Of a DNA stretch of 64,000 nt, positions 33,621-44,180 are shown piece after piece (the stretch's first letter is position 1; each line of letters starts with the position of its first letter). The position numbers and the translations under genes were made by a program. Origin of the DNA: Burkholderiaceae bacterium. Its GTDB lineage: Bacteria; Pseudomonadota; Gammaproteobacteria; Burkholderiales; Burkholderiaceae_C. The stretch covers positions 62,001 to 126,000 of the forward strand of contig JACKLO010000016.1 of NCBI GenBank assembly GCA_024235915.1. Direction: 5' to 3'. The notes beneath the pieces are model-generated. The model saw only the letters and a program-made list of their open reading frames with translations. It searched no databases and was not told the DNA's origin.

Positions 33621-33686
33621 CCACCCGCCCGTCCGAAGGGACAGACACGCCGTTCGGGGACCGCGAACGAACTGAGCTTGCGGTCG
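33621..33686 (-). repeat. intercistronic GC-rich element, copy B
   Basis: This fills the pyrC-NYN gap. It contains CCGTCCGAAGGG (33629-33640) and, 32 bases on, CCGCGAACGAACTGAGCT (33661-33678), colinear with copy A at 23098-23162. Copy B has lost the perfect CCCCC/GGGGG palindrome of copy A. Confidence 0.7.
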
Positions 33687-33688
33687 TT

Positions 33689-34738
33689 TCATGCCAGGCT
33701 CCAATTCAGCGTTTCGCCCGCACGCAGCGGCTTGATCTGGGCGTCGCCGAAGGGCAGCGACTCCGGCAGCGTGCGCGGCTGGCGCCGCAGCGTCACGGTG
33801 CCGGTGTTGCGCGGCAGCCCGTAGAAGTCGGCGCCATGGTGGCTGGCGAAACCTTCCAGGCGGGCCAGGGCGCCAACGGCCTCGAAGGCTTCGGCATAGA
33901 GCTCCAGCGCCGCCGGCGCGGTGTAGCAGCCGGCGCCACACACACTGGCCTCCTTCAGCGCCGCGGCGTGCGGGGCGCTGTCGGTGCCGAGAAAGAACTT
34001 CGGGCTGCCGCTGGTGGCCGCCGCCACCAGGGCCTCGCGGTGCACCTCGCGCTTGAGCACCGGCAGGCAGTACCAATGCGGGCGCAAGCCACCCATGAAC
34101 AGCGCGTTGCGGTTGTAGAGCAGGTGGTGGGCGGTGACGGTCGCCGCGGTGAAGTGGTCCGCATCCGCCACGTACTGCGCCGCATCGCGCGTGGTGATGT
34201 GCTCGAAGACCACCTTGAGTTCCGGGAAGTCGCGCCGCAGCGGCGTCATCACTTGGTCGATGAACACGGCCTCGCGGTCGAAGACGTCCACCGCCGGGTC
34301 GGTGACTTCGCCATGCACCAGCAACAGCAGGCCTTCGCGCTGCATGGCCTCCAACGTGGCGTAGGTGCGCCGGATGTCGGTGACACCGGCGTCGCTGTTG
34401 GTGGTGGCGCCTGCCGGATACAGCTTGAGTGCCACCACGCCCGCGGCCTGGGCCCGGGCGATCTCCGCAGGTGGGGTGTTGTCGGTCAGGTACAGCGTCA
34501 TCAGCGGCGTGAAGTCGCTGCCGGGGCCGGCGGTCGGGCGCGCGGCCAGGATGCGTTCGCGGTAGGCCACGGCCTGATCGGCCGTGGTCACCGGCGGCCG
34601 CAGGTTGGGCATCACGATGGCGCGCGCAAACTGCGCGGCGGTGGCCGGCAGCACCGCCTGCAGCGCCGTGCCGTCCCGCAGGTGCAGGTGCCAGTCGTCG
34701 GGGCGCGTGAGGGTGAGTGTGTCGGGCACGGTGATCAT
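33689..34738 (-). CDS. pyrC: dihydroorotase, homodimeric class II
   Basis: This enzyme cyclises carbamoyl aspartate to dihydroorotate in pyrimidine synthesis. The 349-residue amidohydrolase has the metal motif [10 protein letters not shown], the carbamylated lysine in [31 protein letters not shown] and the last-strand Asp in LGTDSAPH. Length and motifs fit the E. coli-type PyrC. It is divergent from the DUF4394 lipoprotein gene, 67 bases apart. Confidence 0.96.
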   Translation of the reverse strand: MITVPDTLTLTRPDDWHLHLRDGTALQAVLPATAAQFARAIVMPNLRPPVTTADQAVAYRERILAARPTAGPGSDFTPLMTLYLTDNTPPAEIARAQAAGVVALKLYPAGATTNSDAGVTDIRRTYATLEAMQREGLLLLVHGEVTDPAVDVFDREAVFIDQVMTPLRRDFPELKVVFEHITTRDAAQYVADADHFTAATVTAHHLLYNRNALFMGGLRPHWYCLPVLKREVHREALVAAATSGSPKFFLGTDSAPHAAALKEASVCGAGCYTAPAALELYAEAFEAVGALARLEGFASHHGADFYGLPRNTGTVTLRRQPRTLPESLPFGDAQIKPLRAGETLNWSLA

Positions 34739-34805
34739 GTGCGGATTGTCTCACTGGGGTGCTGGCTGACGTTCAGTTCCAGGGGCAACCGCCGATGTGA
34801 GAACG

Positions 34806-35630
34806 ATGAAGAACCTGACCCTCGCCCTCACCGCCGCCGCCCTGCTCGCCGCCTGTGCATCGACCGAACCCCTGGGGCCGCCGGCCAAGGAAGAGATCGT
34901 CGCCGTCACGGCGTCGAACCACCTGCTGCGCTTCAACGCCGGTCAGCCTCAGCAGGTGCGTGAACGGCGCCCGCTGACCGGCCTGCGCGCCGGCGACACG
35001 CTGCTGGGCATCGACTACCGCGTGGCCCGCGGCCAGCTCTACGGGCTGGGGGCCAGCGGCCAGCTCTACCGCATCGACGTGGCGCAGGCACGCGCCGAGG
35101 CCATCGGCCCTGGCGTGACGCTGCCGGCAGGCTCGCGCGAATGGGGCTTCGACTTCAACCCGACGGTGGACCGCATCCGCGTGGTCGGCGATGCCGGCGT
35201 GAACCTGCGCCTGCACCCCGACACGGGCGCCCAGGTCGCCACCGACGGTGCGCTGGTGCTGGAAGGTGGCGGCGCGTCCAACGTGCTGGCCGCGGCCTAC
35301 ACCTACAACAGCAAGAACGAGAAGCTGACCACCAACTTCGCCATCGATGGCCAGGGCCGGCTGCTGACGCAGGGCACGCGCGAAGGCGCCACGCCCGCAG
35401 TGTCGCCCAACACCGGCCGGCTCTACGTGGTGGGCGCGCTCGGCACCGGCCCGGTGGCCCATGCCGTGTTCGACATCTCCGACGTGCGCAATGCGGCCTA
35501 CGCGGGCACGCAGAAGGACGGCGAGCGCACGACGCGCTGGTACAGCGTCGACCTCGAGACCGGGCGTGCCCGATTCATCGGCACCGTTGGCGGCGGCGAG
35601 CCGCTGGTGGGCGCGGCCATCGAGCCCTGA
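34806..35630 (+). CDS. DUF4394-type lipoprotein
   Basis: 274 residues with a lipoprotein signal (LTLALTAAALLAAC, lipid-modified Cys at about 17). A repetitive beta-rich body follows: LLGIDYRVARGQLYGLG, WGFDFNPTVDRIRVVGDAGVN, and LYVVGALGTGPV. These repeated D-x-R-x-GxLYGL units are the hallmark of DUF4394, predicted to be a propeller-like fold. ATG 34806 was chosen for the lipobox; GTG 34797 is in frame and only three codons longer. Function is not established. Confidence 0.8.
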   Translation: MKNLTLALTAAALLAACASTEPLGPPAKEEIVAVTASNHLLRFNAGQPQQVRERRPLTGLRAGDTLLGIDYRVARGQLYGLGASGQLYRIDVAQARAEAIGPGVTLPAGSREWGFDFNPTVDRIRVVGDAGVNLRLHPDTGAQVATDGALVLEGGGASNVLAAAYTYNSKNEKLTTNFAIDGQGRLLTQGTREGATPAVSPNTGRLYVVGALGTGPVAHAVFDISDVRNAAYAGTQKDGERTTRWYSVDLETGRARFIGTVGGGEPLVGAAIEP

Positions 35631-35670
35631 ACGCCGAGGCGCCACGCGCCGCGCCGCACCGCGTTCAAGC

Positions 35671-36405
35671 TCAGTGCTGCAGGATGCGCGCGAGAAACTC
35701 GCGCGCCCGCGGCGTGCGCTCGGCCGGGTCGCCGAAGAAGGCGTCGCTGGGGCAGTCTTCCAGGATGCGCCCCTGGTCCATGAAGACCACGCGGTGGCTG
35801 ACCTTGCGCGCAAAGCCCATCTCGTGGGTGACCACCATCATCGTCATGCCTTCGTGGGCCAGCTGCACCATCACGTCCAGCACCTCGCCCACCATTTCCG
35901 GGTCCAGCGCCGAGGTCGGTTCGTCGAACAGCATCACCACCGGGTCCATGCTCAGCGCACGGGCAATGGCCACCCGCTGCTGTTGGCCGCCGGAGAGCTG
36001 GGCCGGGAACTTGTCGCGGTGCGCCGCCAGGCCCACGCGGTCCAGCATCTTCAGGCCGCGCTCGGCGGCCTCGTCGGGCGAGCGGCCCAGCACGCGCACC
36101 TGGGCCAGCGCCAGGTTCTGCATCACCGAAAGGTGCGGAAACAGCTCGAAGTGCTGGAAGACCATGCCCACACGCCGGCGCAGCGCCGGCAGGTCGGTGG
36201 CCGGGTCGCCGACGCTGACGCCGTCGACCCAGATCTCGCCCTGCTGGAACGGTTCCAGCGCATTGACGGTCTTGATGAGCGTGCTCTTGCCGGAACCGGA
36301 CGGGCCGCAGACCACCACGACCTCGCCACGGTCCACCCGGGTGCTGCAGTCGGCCAGCACCTGGAAGCTGCCGTACCACTTGCCGACCTGACGCAACTCG
36401 ATCAT
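35671..36405 (-). CDS. gltL: glutamate/aspartate ABC transporter ATP-binding protein
   Basis: A 244-residue ABC ATPase of the polar amino-acid uptake group, very close to GltL in character: [16 protein letters not shown], Walker [12 protein letters not shown]-loop [11 protein letters not shown], signature [15 protein letters not shown], Walker [15 protein letters not shown] and the switch His in VVTHEMGFA. The start overlaps the stop of the LysR gene (ATGA). The permease and binding-protein genes that normally accompany gltL are not in the window on either side. Confidence 0.88.
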   Translation of the reverse strand: MIELRQVGKWYGSFQVLADCSTRVDRGEVVVVCGPSGSGKSTLIKTVNALEPFQQGEIWVDGVSVGDPATDLPALRRRVGMVFQHFELFPHLSVMQNLALAQVRVLGRSPDEAAERGLKMLDRVGLAAHRDKFPAQLSGGQQQRVAIARALSMDPVVMLFDEPTSALDPEMVGEVLDVMVQLAHEGMTMMVVTHEMGFARKVSHRVVFMDQGRILEDCPSDAFFGDPAERTPRAREFLARILQH

Positions 36406-37382
36406 GGGGTCTCCGGGGTAGCCGGGGGCTGCGGCGCGCCAGCCGCCGCCTGCGCCTGCAGATGTGTCCACAGTTTCTGCGCGCCCGGCTTGACGTGGCG
36501 CGCCGTGCCCGGGCGCTCGCGGTAGATGCGCACATCCATGGCCAGCTCGAAGCCGGGTTCGGTGGCCGCAACCGCCAGGCGGCGCGCCGCCAGGTCCTTG
36601 CGCACGGCACTCAGCGGCAGGAAGGCCACACCGTGGCCTTCCAACGCCATCGCCTTCAGGCCCTCGGCCATATCGGTCTCGTAGACCGCGTCCAGCGTGG
36701 CCGCGGGCGCCTTCTGCTTGAGCAGCATCTCCACCAGACGGGCCATGTAGGCGGCCGACCCGTAGGCCAGGAACGGCACCCGTTCGCCGGGCCGGCCCGG
36801 CAAGGTGTGGCGGGGACGGCCGTCCTCGGCGCGCGCGTAGGGCATCAGCGTTTCGGTGCCCAGGCTCATCATCTCGTAGCGCTCCGGCGGCAGCTGCAGT
36901 GGCTGCGCCGGGTGGTGGTAGGCAATCAGCAGGTCGCAGCCGCCTTCGGTCAGGCGCAGCACGGCGTCGTGCACGTTCAACGCGATCAACCGGCTGCGCA
37001 TGGGGCCGAAACGCGCGCGCAGGTCCACCAGCCACTGCGGGAAGAAGGCGAAGGCCAGCGTGTGCGGCACCGCGAATTCGATGGTGTCCTGGCCCGCCAC
37101 CTGGTGGCCGCGCATCATGTTGCGGGCCGACTGCAATTGCCCCAGGATCTCCAGCGCCTGCTCGCGCAGTGTCTCGCCGGCTTTCGTCAGCCGGGTGGGG
37201 TACGACGAGCGGTCGACCAGGTCGATGCCGGCCCAGGCCTCCAGCGCCTGGATGCGGCGCGAGAACGCAGGCTGCGTGACATGGCGCAGCTGCGCCGAGC
37301 GGCTGAAGCTGCGCGTCTCGGCGAGGCTCACGAAGTCCTCCAGCCACTTGGTTTCCACGGGCGGCGAGTCTACGCTGGGCAT
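36402..37382 (-). CDS. LysR-family transcriptional regulator
   Basis: A 326-residue LysR protein. The N-terminal winged helix-turn-helix is [36 protein letters not shown], quoted in overlapping pieces: [20 protein letters not shown] is the core. An effector-binding domain follows from about residue 95. It is translationally coupled to gltL and divergent from an exporter operon 29 bases away, so it may control either. ATG 37382 directly abuts a GGGGAG; GTG 37358, giving an N-terminus of METKWLEDF, is equally plausible. Confidence 0.85.
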   Translation of the reverse strand: MPSVDSPPVETKWLEDFVSLAETRSFSRSAQLRHVTQPAFSRRIQALEAWAGIDLVDRSSYPTRLTKAGETLREQALEILGQLQSARNMMRGHQVAGQDTIEFAVPHTLAFAFFPQWLVDLRARFGPMRSRLIALNVHDAVLRLTEGGCDLLIAYHHPAQPLQLPPERYEMMSLGTETLMPYARAEDGRPRHTLPGRPGERVPFLAYGSAAYMARLVEMLLKQKAPAATLDAVYETDMAEGLKAMALEGHGVAFLPLSAVRKDLAARRLAVAATEPGFELAMDVRIYRERPGTARHVKPGAQKLWTHLQAQAAAGAPQPPATPETP

Positions 37383-37411
37383 CTCCCCGGCCTGGATGGA
37401 AGAATCCCGGG

Positions 37412-38662
37412 ATGACGAAGCGACGCATGTGGCCCTGGGCAGTGCTGCTGGCGGCCGCGGCCGGCCTGGCCTGGTGGGCCAGCCGCCCCCCAGCGGTGCC
37501 GGCACTGCAGGTGGAAAGCGGGCCGCTGGTGCGCAGCCTGCAGTTCAGCGCCCGGGTGGCGGTGCAGTCCCGTGTGGACGTCGGCGCCACGCTCACGGGC
37601 CGTGTGGCAGCAGTGGCGGTGCGCGAGGGCGACGAGGTGGTGGCCGGCCAGCCGTTGCTGAGGCTGGAGGACGACGAGGCCCGCGCCGCCCTGGCCCAGG
37701 CCGACGCCCAGCGGGCCCAGGCTTTGGCGGCTCGCGACGGCGCCAGTGGTTCGCGCCTGCGCGCGGCCGAAGCCCAGCTGGCCCAGGCCGACGCCCAGCG
37801 TGTGGCCGCCCTGGCGGAACGCCAGCGAACGGCCGAGCTGGTGGCGCGTGGCTTCCTGAGCCCGGCGCGGGACGACGAAGCTGCGCGTGCCCTGGCCGTG
37901 GCCGAAGCCCAGGCCGCGGCTGCTCGTGCCCAGCGCGATGCCCTGGCCAGCCGGGGCAGCGAACGCGCGCAAGCCGACGCCGCGGTGGCGGCCGCGGATG
38001 CGGCCGTGGCTGCCGCCCGCGTGCGGCTGGCCCAGACCCTGGTGCGTGCGCCCACCGCCGCCCGCGTGCTGCAACGTGCCGTCGAGCCGGGACAGATCGT
38101 GCAGCCCGGCCGCGCGCTGCTGACGCTGGCGCTGGCCGGCCCGGTTGAACTGGAGGCCCAGGTGGATGAACGTTTCCTGGACGAACTGCGCGTAGGGCAG
38201 CCGGCCACCGTGGTCGCCGACGCCTTTCCGGGGCAGCCCTTCAGCGCGACGCTGCAGCGCATCGCCCCCCGCGTGGACGCCCAGCGCGGCGCGGTGGACC
38301 TGCACCTGCGGCCCGACGTCGCCCCAACCTTTCTGCGTGAAGACATGACCTTGACGGTGGCCGTGGTCACGGCACGCCGGGAGCGCGCCCTGGTGATGCC
38401 GCTGGCCGCACTGCGGGCGGGCGACGAAGCCTGGGTGGTGCGTGACGGGCACGTGCAAGCCCGCCCACTGAAGCTGGGCCTGCGGTCTGACGCCGGCGTC
38501 GAGGTGCTCGATGGCCTGGCCGAAGGCGACTGGGTGATGCTGGGGGACCAGCCGGTGCCCGGCCAGCGGGCGCGTGCGTTGGCGGCCACGCTGCCCGCCG
38601 CCGGCAGCAGTGGTGGCATGGGCGCCGCCGGTGCCGCCATGACCCAGGCCATGGGCCGCTAG
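37412..38662 (+). CDS. periplasmic adaptor (membrane fusion) protein of an ABC exporter
   Basis: 416 residues: an N-terminal membrane anchor (about 7-23), a lipoyl half ([21 protein letters not shown]), and a long coiled-coil hairpin (about 90-200, Ala/Gln/Arg/Glu-rich). The second lipoyl half is [20 protein letters not shown], followed by beta-barrel and membrane-proximal domains. It ends with a Gly/Ala/Met-rich tail. With the following permease and ATPase it forms a DevBCA/MacAB-like exporter. No outer-membrane channel gene is adjacent, so a TolC-type partner would be shared. Confidence 0.85.
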   Translation: MTKRRMWPWAVLLAAAAGLAWWASRPPAVPALQVESGPLVRSLQFSARVAVQSRVDVGATLTGRVAAVAVREGDEVVAGQPLLRLEDDEARAALAQADAQRAQALAARDGASGSRLRAAEAQLAQADAQRVAALAERQRTAELVARGFLSPARDDEAARALAVAEAQAAAARAQRDALASRGSERAQADAAVAAADAAVAAARVRLAQTLVRAPTAARVLQRAVEPGQIVQPGRALLTLALAGPVELEAQVDERFLDELRVGQPATVVADAFPGQPFSATLQRIAPRVDAQRGAVDLHLRPDVAPTFLREDMTLTVAVVTARRERALVMPLAALRAGDEAWVVRDGHVQARPLKLGLRSDAGVEVLDGLAEGDWVMLGDQPVPGQRARALAATLPAAGSSGGMGAAGAAMTQAMGR

Positions 38663-38677
38663 GGGCGGGCCCGGAAG

Positions 38678-39885
38678 ATGCTGGCCTTCGAACGCCAGGT
38701 CGCGCTGCGTTTCCTGCGCGAGGGGCGCATGCAATCGCTGCTGATCGTGGTCGGCGTCGCCGCCGGGGTGGCGGTGGTCACATACATCTCCGCACTCATT
38801 GGCGGGCTGCAGGCCAGCACGCTGGAGAAGACGCTGGGGGCGCAGGCCCATGTGACCATCCGCAGCCGGGACGACACGCCACGGCTGACGCCGGCTCCGG
38901 GCGCCATCGCGCTGGACCGCGTGCAGCCGCGCGAGCAGCGGCTGCGCTCGCTGGCCGGCTGGCCGGCGCTGATGGCCGACCTGGAGCGCCGCCCCGGCGT
39001 GGCCGCCGTCTCGCCGATGGTGTCCACCGCCGGCCTGGGCCTGCGCGGCACGGCCTCGGCTTCGGTGGCACTGGTCGGCGTCGATCTGGACCGCTACGAC
39101 CGCATCGTGCGCCTGCGCGAGAAGGTGGTGGCCGGCACGGCGCGGCTGGCCCCTGGTGAAGCCATCCTCGGCCGGGAACTGGCCAGCGACCTGGCCTTGG
39201 GTGTGGGCGACCGGTTCACCATACGCACCGGCGACGTGGACACCGCGCTGCGCGTGACGGCGCTGGTGGACCTGGGCGTGCGCGAGCTCAACCGACGCAC
39301 CGTCTACCTGCCGCTGCGCAGCGCGCAAAGCCTGGCCGGCCTGCCCGGCGGCGCCACCAGCCTGGACCTGCGGCTGGACGACGTCTGGGCCGCCGACGCG
39401 CTGGCGGCGCGGCTGTCGGCCCAGCTGCCCTACGAGGTGGAGGGCTGGCAGCAAGCCAACGCACAGCTGGTGTCGGCGCTGAACGCGCAGTCGGTGAGCA
39501 CCGGCATCATCCGCGGCGTGGTCGGCATCGTGGTGGTGCTGGGCATCGCCAGCGTGCTGGTGGTGTCGGTGGTGCAGAAGCAGCGCGAGATCGGCATCCT
39601 GCGAGCGATGGGCGCCACCCGGGCACAGGTGCAGCGTGTGTTTCTGCTGCAAGGTGCCGTGGTGGGCGCCCTGGGCTCGGTGCTCGGCGTGGCGCTGGCC
39701 TGGGCGCTCATCTGGGCCTTCACACGCTGGGTCAAGGGCAGTGACGGGCTGCCGCTGTTCAACATTGGCCTGCCCCCGACCCTCGCGCTGCAGGTGGCCG
39801 CTGGCGCCACGCTGGCCGGGGTGCTGGCGGCCGTGGCGCCGGCCCGGCGCGCGGCGGGGCTGGACCCGGCCAAGGCGATCCGCCT

Positions 39886-39889
<4 letters not shown>
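38678..39889 (+). CDS. ABC exporter permease, FtsX/MacB type
   Basis: 403 residues with one N-terminal membrane segment (about 21-43), a large periplasmic domain (about 45-270) of the MacB_PCD type, and three C-terminal membrane segments. The cytoplasmic coupling loop [21 protein letters not shown] is classic for FtsX-like permeases. It lies 15 bases after the adaptor gene and overlaps the ATPase gene by four bases (GTGA). Confidence 0.88.
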
Positions 39890-40602
<713 letters not shown>

Positions 40603-40624
40603 TCGGTTTCGGCAAGGGCAGCGA

Positions 40625-42448
40625 TCACGACGGGTCGCCGCCCGCCTGCTGCAAGCGCCACATGCGTGCGTACTGCCCGCCAGCGGCCAGCAGCTCATCG
40701 TGCGTGCCCGATTCCGCCACGCGGCCCTGGTGCAGCACCACGATGCGGTACGCATCCACCACGGTGCTGAGCCGGTGGGCGATGACGAGCGTCGTGCGCC
40801 CGCGGGAGACCTGCCGCAGTTCCGCCTGGATGGCGCGCTCGTTGGCAGAATCCAGCGCCGAGGTGGCCTCGTCGAAAACCAGGATCGGCGGATCCTTCAG
40901 CAGCGTGCGTGCGATGGCCACGCGCTGCTTTTCGCCACCGCTGAGCTTCAGCCCACGCTCGCCCACCATTGTCTCGTAACCCTGCGGCGTGGCTGCGATG
41001 AAGTCGTGGATGTGGGCCGAGCGCGCAGCCGCGACCACCTCGTCGGGCGTGGCGCCGGGCCGGCCGTAGGCGATGTTGTAGCCCACGGTGTCGTTGAACA
41101 GCACGGTGTCCTGGGGCACGATGCCGATGGCCCGCCGCAGGCTTTCCTGCTGCACGGCGCGGAGATCCTGGCCATCGATGGTGATGCGCCCGCCGCTGAC
41201 GTCGTAGAAGCGGTAGAGCAGCCGCGCCAGCGTGGACTTGCCGGCACCCGAGGCCCCCACGACAGCCACCGTGCGGCCAGCCGGGATCTCGAAGCTCACG
41301 TCGTGCAGGATGGGGCGGCCGTTCGGCCCGCTGTCGTAGGCGAAGTTCACCGCTTCGAAACGCACCTTGCCGGTCTGCACCTGCAGTGTGGGTGCGCCCG
41401 GCACATCGGCCACCTCGCGTTCACGGTCGAGCAGACCGAACATCTTGTCCAGGTCGGTCAGGCTCTGCTTGATCTCGCGGTACAGCACGCCCAGGAAGTT
41501 GAGCGGGATGTAGAGCTGGATCATGAAGGCGTTGACCATCACCAGGTCGCCCAGCGACATGGTGCCGGCCACCACGCCCTGCGTGGCCCGCCACAGCATG
41601 GCCACCAGCGCCGTGGCGATGATCAGCTGCTGGCCGGTGTTGAGCGCACTCAGCGAGGCCTGGCTCTTCAGCGCCGCGCGGCGCAGGCGCTCCAGGCTCT
41701 CGTCGTAGCGCTTCGTCTCGAAGTCCTCGTTGCCGAAGTACTTCACCGTCTCGTAGTTCAGCAGCGCGTCGATGGACTTCTGGTGCGCCACCGCGTCGTA
41801 CTCGTTCATCTGCCGGCGGAACTTGGTGCGCCACTCGGTCACGCTGACGGTGAATGTGATGTAGACCACCAGCGCGACGCCGGTGATGCCGGCGAACGCG
41901 GGGCCGAACTGCCAGGCCAGGATGCCCAGCACCAGCGCCACCTCCACCAGCGTGGGCAGGATGCTGTAGAGCGAATACGAGATTAGCGAATGCACAGCAC
42001 GCGTGCCGCGCTCGATGTCGCGCGACATGCCGCCGGTCTGGCGTTCGAGGTGGAAGCGCAGACTCAGTGCGTGCAGGTGGCGGAACACCTGCAGGCTGAT
42101 CTGGCGTGCCGCGCCCTCGGTGGCCTTGGCGAAGATCAGTTCACGCAGCTCGGTGAACAGCGTGGTCGACAGGCGCAGCGCACCGTAAGCCAGCAGCAGG
42201 CCCACCGGCACCACCAGAAATGCCGCCGGCTCGCCCGGTTTGATCGACAGGCCGTCCACGAGCCGCTTCAGCAGCACCGGCACGCCGACGTTGGCCCCCT
42301 TGGCCGCCAGCATGAAGGCCAGCGCGATGCTGACGCGCCAGCGGTACTGCCACAGGTAGGGCAGCAGGCGCCGCAGCGTGGCGGCGTCGGAGCGCGGCGC
42401 GGCAGGTGCGTCCGCGGGCAGGGCCGGCAAGGCCGCTGAACGTCTCAT
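40625..42448 (-). CDS. ABCB7/ATM1/HMT1-type ABC half transporter
   Basis: A 607-residue fused permease/ATPase. Six membrane segments span about 30-330, with the family-typical EWRTKFRRQMNEYDAVAHQKS and LLNYETVKYFGNEDFE. The nucleotide-binding domain follows: Walker A VGASGAGKST, signature LSGGEKQRVAIARTL, Walker B ILVFDEATSALD and the H-loop VIAHRLSTV. NYETVKYFGNE marks the ATM1/HMT1 group, which exports glutathione-related compounds, often linked to Fe-S or metal homeostasis. It is convergent with the exporter operon and divergent from yciA. Confidence 0.88.
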   Translation of the reverse strand: MRRSAALPALPADAPAAPRSDAATLRRLLPYLWQYRWRVSIALAFMLAAKGANVGVPVLLKRLVDGLSIKPGEPAAFLVVPVGLLLAYGALRLSTTLFTELRELIFAKATEGAARQISLQVFRHLHALSLRFHLERQTGGMSRDIERGTRAVHSLISYSLYSILPTLVEVALVLGILAWQFGPAFAGITGVALVVYITFTVSVTEWRTKFRRQMNEYDAVAHQKSIDALLNYETVKYFGNEDFETKRYDESLERLRRAALKSQASLSALNTGQQLIIATALVAMLWRATQGVVAGTMSLGDLVMVNAFMIQLYIPLNFLGVLYREIKQSLTDLDKMFGLLDREREVADVPGAPTLQVQTGKVRFEAVNFAYDSGPNGRPILHDVSFEIPAGRTVAVVGASGAGKSTLARLLYRFYDVSGGRITIDGQDLRAVQQESLRRAIGIVPQDTVLFNDTVGYNIAYGRPGATPDEVVAAARSAHIHDFIAATPQGYETMVGERGLKLSGGEKQRVAIARTLLKDPPILVFDEATSALDSANERAIQAELRQVSRGRTTLVIAHRLSTVVDAYRIVVLHQGRVAESGTHDELLAAGGQYARMWRLQQAGGDPS

Positions 42449-42500
42449 GGGGTCTCGTGGAAAATCAAAGCGCGATTGCTGAACCGAGGACGATGCGCCG

Positions 42501-42935
42501 ATGACCACCGACCCCCGCCCCGCCGCCACCGAGCGCGTGCACCTGCAGCGGCCCGACAGTGTGCACGACGACGCCGAACTGGTGATGCGCGTGATGCCCA
42601 TGCCCGCGGACAGCAACGCCAACGGCGACATCTTCGGCGGCTGGATCATGGCCCAGGTGGACATCGCCGGCGCAGTGCTGCCCTACCGCGTGGCGCGTGG
42701 ACGCATCGCCACCGTGGCGGTCAACGAGTTCCTGTTCAAGCAGCCGGTGTCGGTGGGCGATCTGCTGAGCTTCTACGCCCGCGTGACGCGGGTGGGGCGG
42801 ACGTCGGTCACCGTGAACGTCGAGGTCTGGGCTGAACGCAATCCCAACGCCTGGCAAGTGGTGAAGGTGACGGAGGCGACGCTGACCTACGTGGCGATCG
42901 ACGAAAGCGGGCAGCCTCGGGCATTGCGGGACTGA
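42501..42935 (+). CDS. yciA: acyl-CoA thioesterase, YciA type
   Basis: A 144-residue hot-dog-fold thioesterase that hydrolyses acyl-CoA in the cytoplasm. The N-terminal block MRVMPMPADSNANGDIFGGW contains the catalytic Asn/Asp region of the YciA/BACH group; VAVNEFLFKQPVSVGDLL follows. Length matches the family. It is divergently transcribed from the half transporter, 52 bases apart. Confidence 0.88.
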   Translation: MTTDPRPAATERVHLQRPDSVHDDAELVMRVMPMPADSNANGDIFGGWIMAQVDIAGAVLPYRVARGRIATVAVNEFLFKQPVSVGDLLSFYARVTRVGRTSVTVNVEVWAERNPNAWQVVKVTEATLTYVAIDESGQPRALRD

Positions 42936-42947
42936 GGCCCACGAAAT

Positions 42948-42964
42948 GGTCGGATCACCCGACC
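42948..42964. terminator. possible shared terminator between convergent genes
   Basis: GGTCGG and CCGACC form a six-base stem with a five-base loop in the 39-base gap between the stops of the thioesterase and the nucleotidyltransferase genes. There is no T-run on either strand, so it is a weak candidate. Confidence 0.35.
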
Positions 42965-42974
42965 GAGCGGCGTT

Positions 42975-44177
42975 TCAGTTCCCGTCCTGAGGCGGGCGTT
43001 GCTCGACCGCACCGCCAGCGACCACGGTGGCTTGCAGCGCCGCACGTGCGCGTGCGTCGCGACGGCTTGCAGCAGCCCGCATCCAGCCCTTTCGCAGCAG
43101 GTGCGGAAAAATCTGGAACCAGGGCATGCGCAGCCAGTGCGAACGCACGTACAGCGCCAGCCCCACGCAGCGCGTCTTGATCGACTCCCTGGTCTCGCCG
43201 TCACGCCGCCACCCTGGTGTGTGCGGCACCCGGGGTTGCACTGCGCTGTCCATCAGGTGGCACATCAACCAAGCCCCCACGGTGGACGTCAACATGGCTT
43301 GCCAGGTATCGCGCTGTGAACTCGGTGGCTGAAGCTCGAACAATCGTCCGAGTTGACGCACCACGTGCGCCATGGGCCGAGCCAGACCCAGCACCTGGGC
43401 ACGGCTCGCCAGCCGCTGCCAGAACGCCATGGGGTCCTGTCCGGCAAAGTGCTGGATCAGGTCACTGATGTCGTACAAATCCCGCAAGGCGCCGTCGAAG
43501 TTGCCTTCCTGCATCAGATGGACGGCGCTGTGCAGCACCATGTCCACTGGGGCGAGCACATGCAAGCCGGGTTCGGCAGGGAGCGGCTGAGCGTCCGCCA
43601 ACAGCTGCGAACCATCCACGGGAAAGCGGGAGGTCGGTGGCGTGATCGTGTGGTGGACGTCGAGTTGGCTGCCGCGCTGCACATGGCGCAGCGGTGGCAG
43701 TTCGTGCATCCAATCCCGGTAATACCGGTCGTCGTAGGCATCCAGCTTCTCGGGAATCCAACCACCTGCCATCAAGGAGCCTTCTGCGCTTGAAAGCTGT
43801 GAGCGCGCCACCATGATGTCCACGTCGGAAAACAATCTCCCGCGCGCAGGCGGCAGGTCCGCCAGGACATAGGCGCTGCCCTTGAGCAGGACCACGGGGC
43901 CTGGGATGTCTGACAAGGCCGCTGCCAGACGATTGGCTTCCCAACGCACGGTCTGCTGACGCTGGTGCACCAGCCTGAGCACGCCGCGCAGTTGCATGCG
44001 GGGCCCTGGTGGTACGTCCTCGAGCCAATGGTGATCCTGCGCCTGACACGCCAGCCGCCCCAGGAGTCGGGTGGCCCTTGCCTGCGCCAGCGCTTGCTCC
44101 CAGGCCTCATCGGTCCAAGCCGGGCAGGACACGGCGGCCAGGCCCTGGATCAGCAGGCAGTGCTGGACCACGCGCAT
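42975..44177 (-). CDS. PF14907-type nucleotidyltransferase
   Basis: A 400-residue nucleotidyltransferase-like protein (NTP_transf_5 group). The core is VVLLKGSAYVLADLPPARGR followed by LFSDVDIMVARSQL, giving the polymerase-beta-like DxD metal site; helical regions follow. Homologues occur in RiPP and HPr-rel-A gene sets, where their reaction is unproven. It begins four bases after the kinase gene, so it is the last gene of a four-gene set. Base composition is AT-richer than the flanking genes. Substrate unknown. Confidence 0.8.
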   Translation of the reverse strand: MRVVQHCLLIQGLAAVSCPAWTDEAWEQALAQARATRLLGRLACQAQDHHWLEDVPPGPRMQLRGVLRLVHQRQQTVRWEANRLAAALSDIPGPVVLLKGSAYVLADLPPARGRLFSDVDIMVARSQLSSAEGSLMAGGWIPEKLDAYDDRYYRDWMHELPPLRHVQRGSQLDVHHTITPPTSRFPVDGSQLLADAQPLPAEPGLHVLAPVDMVLHSAVHLMQEGNFDGALRDLYDISDLIQHFAGQDPMAFWQRLASRAQVLGLARPMAHVVRQLGRLFELQPPSSQRDTWQAMLTSTVGAWLMCHLMDSAVQPRVPHTPGWRRDGETRESIKTRCVGLALYVRSHWLRMPWFQIFPHLLRKGWMRAAASRRDARARAALQATVVAGGAVEQRPPQDGN

Positions 44178-44180
44178 GCG

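Noticed and set aside
42936..42974. Third copy of the intercistronic repeat
   Set aside because: Only short GC-rich similarity; the diagnostic CCGTCCGAAGGG block and spacing are absent.
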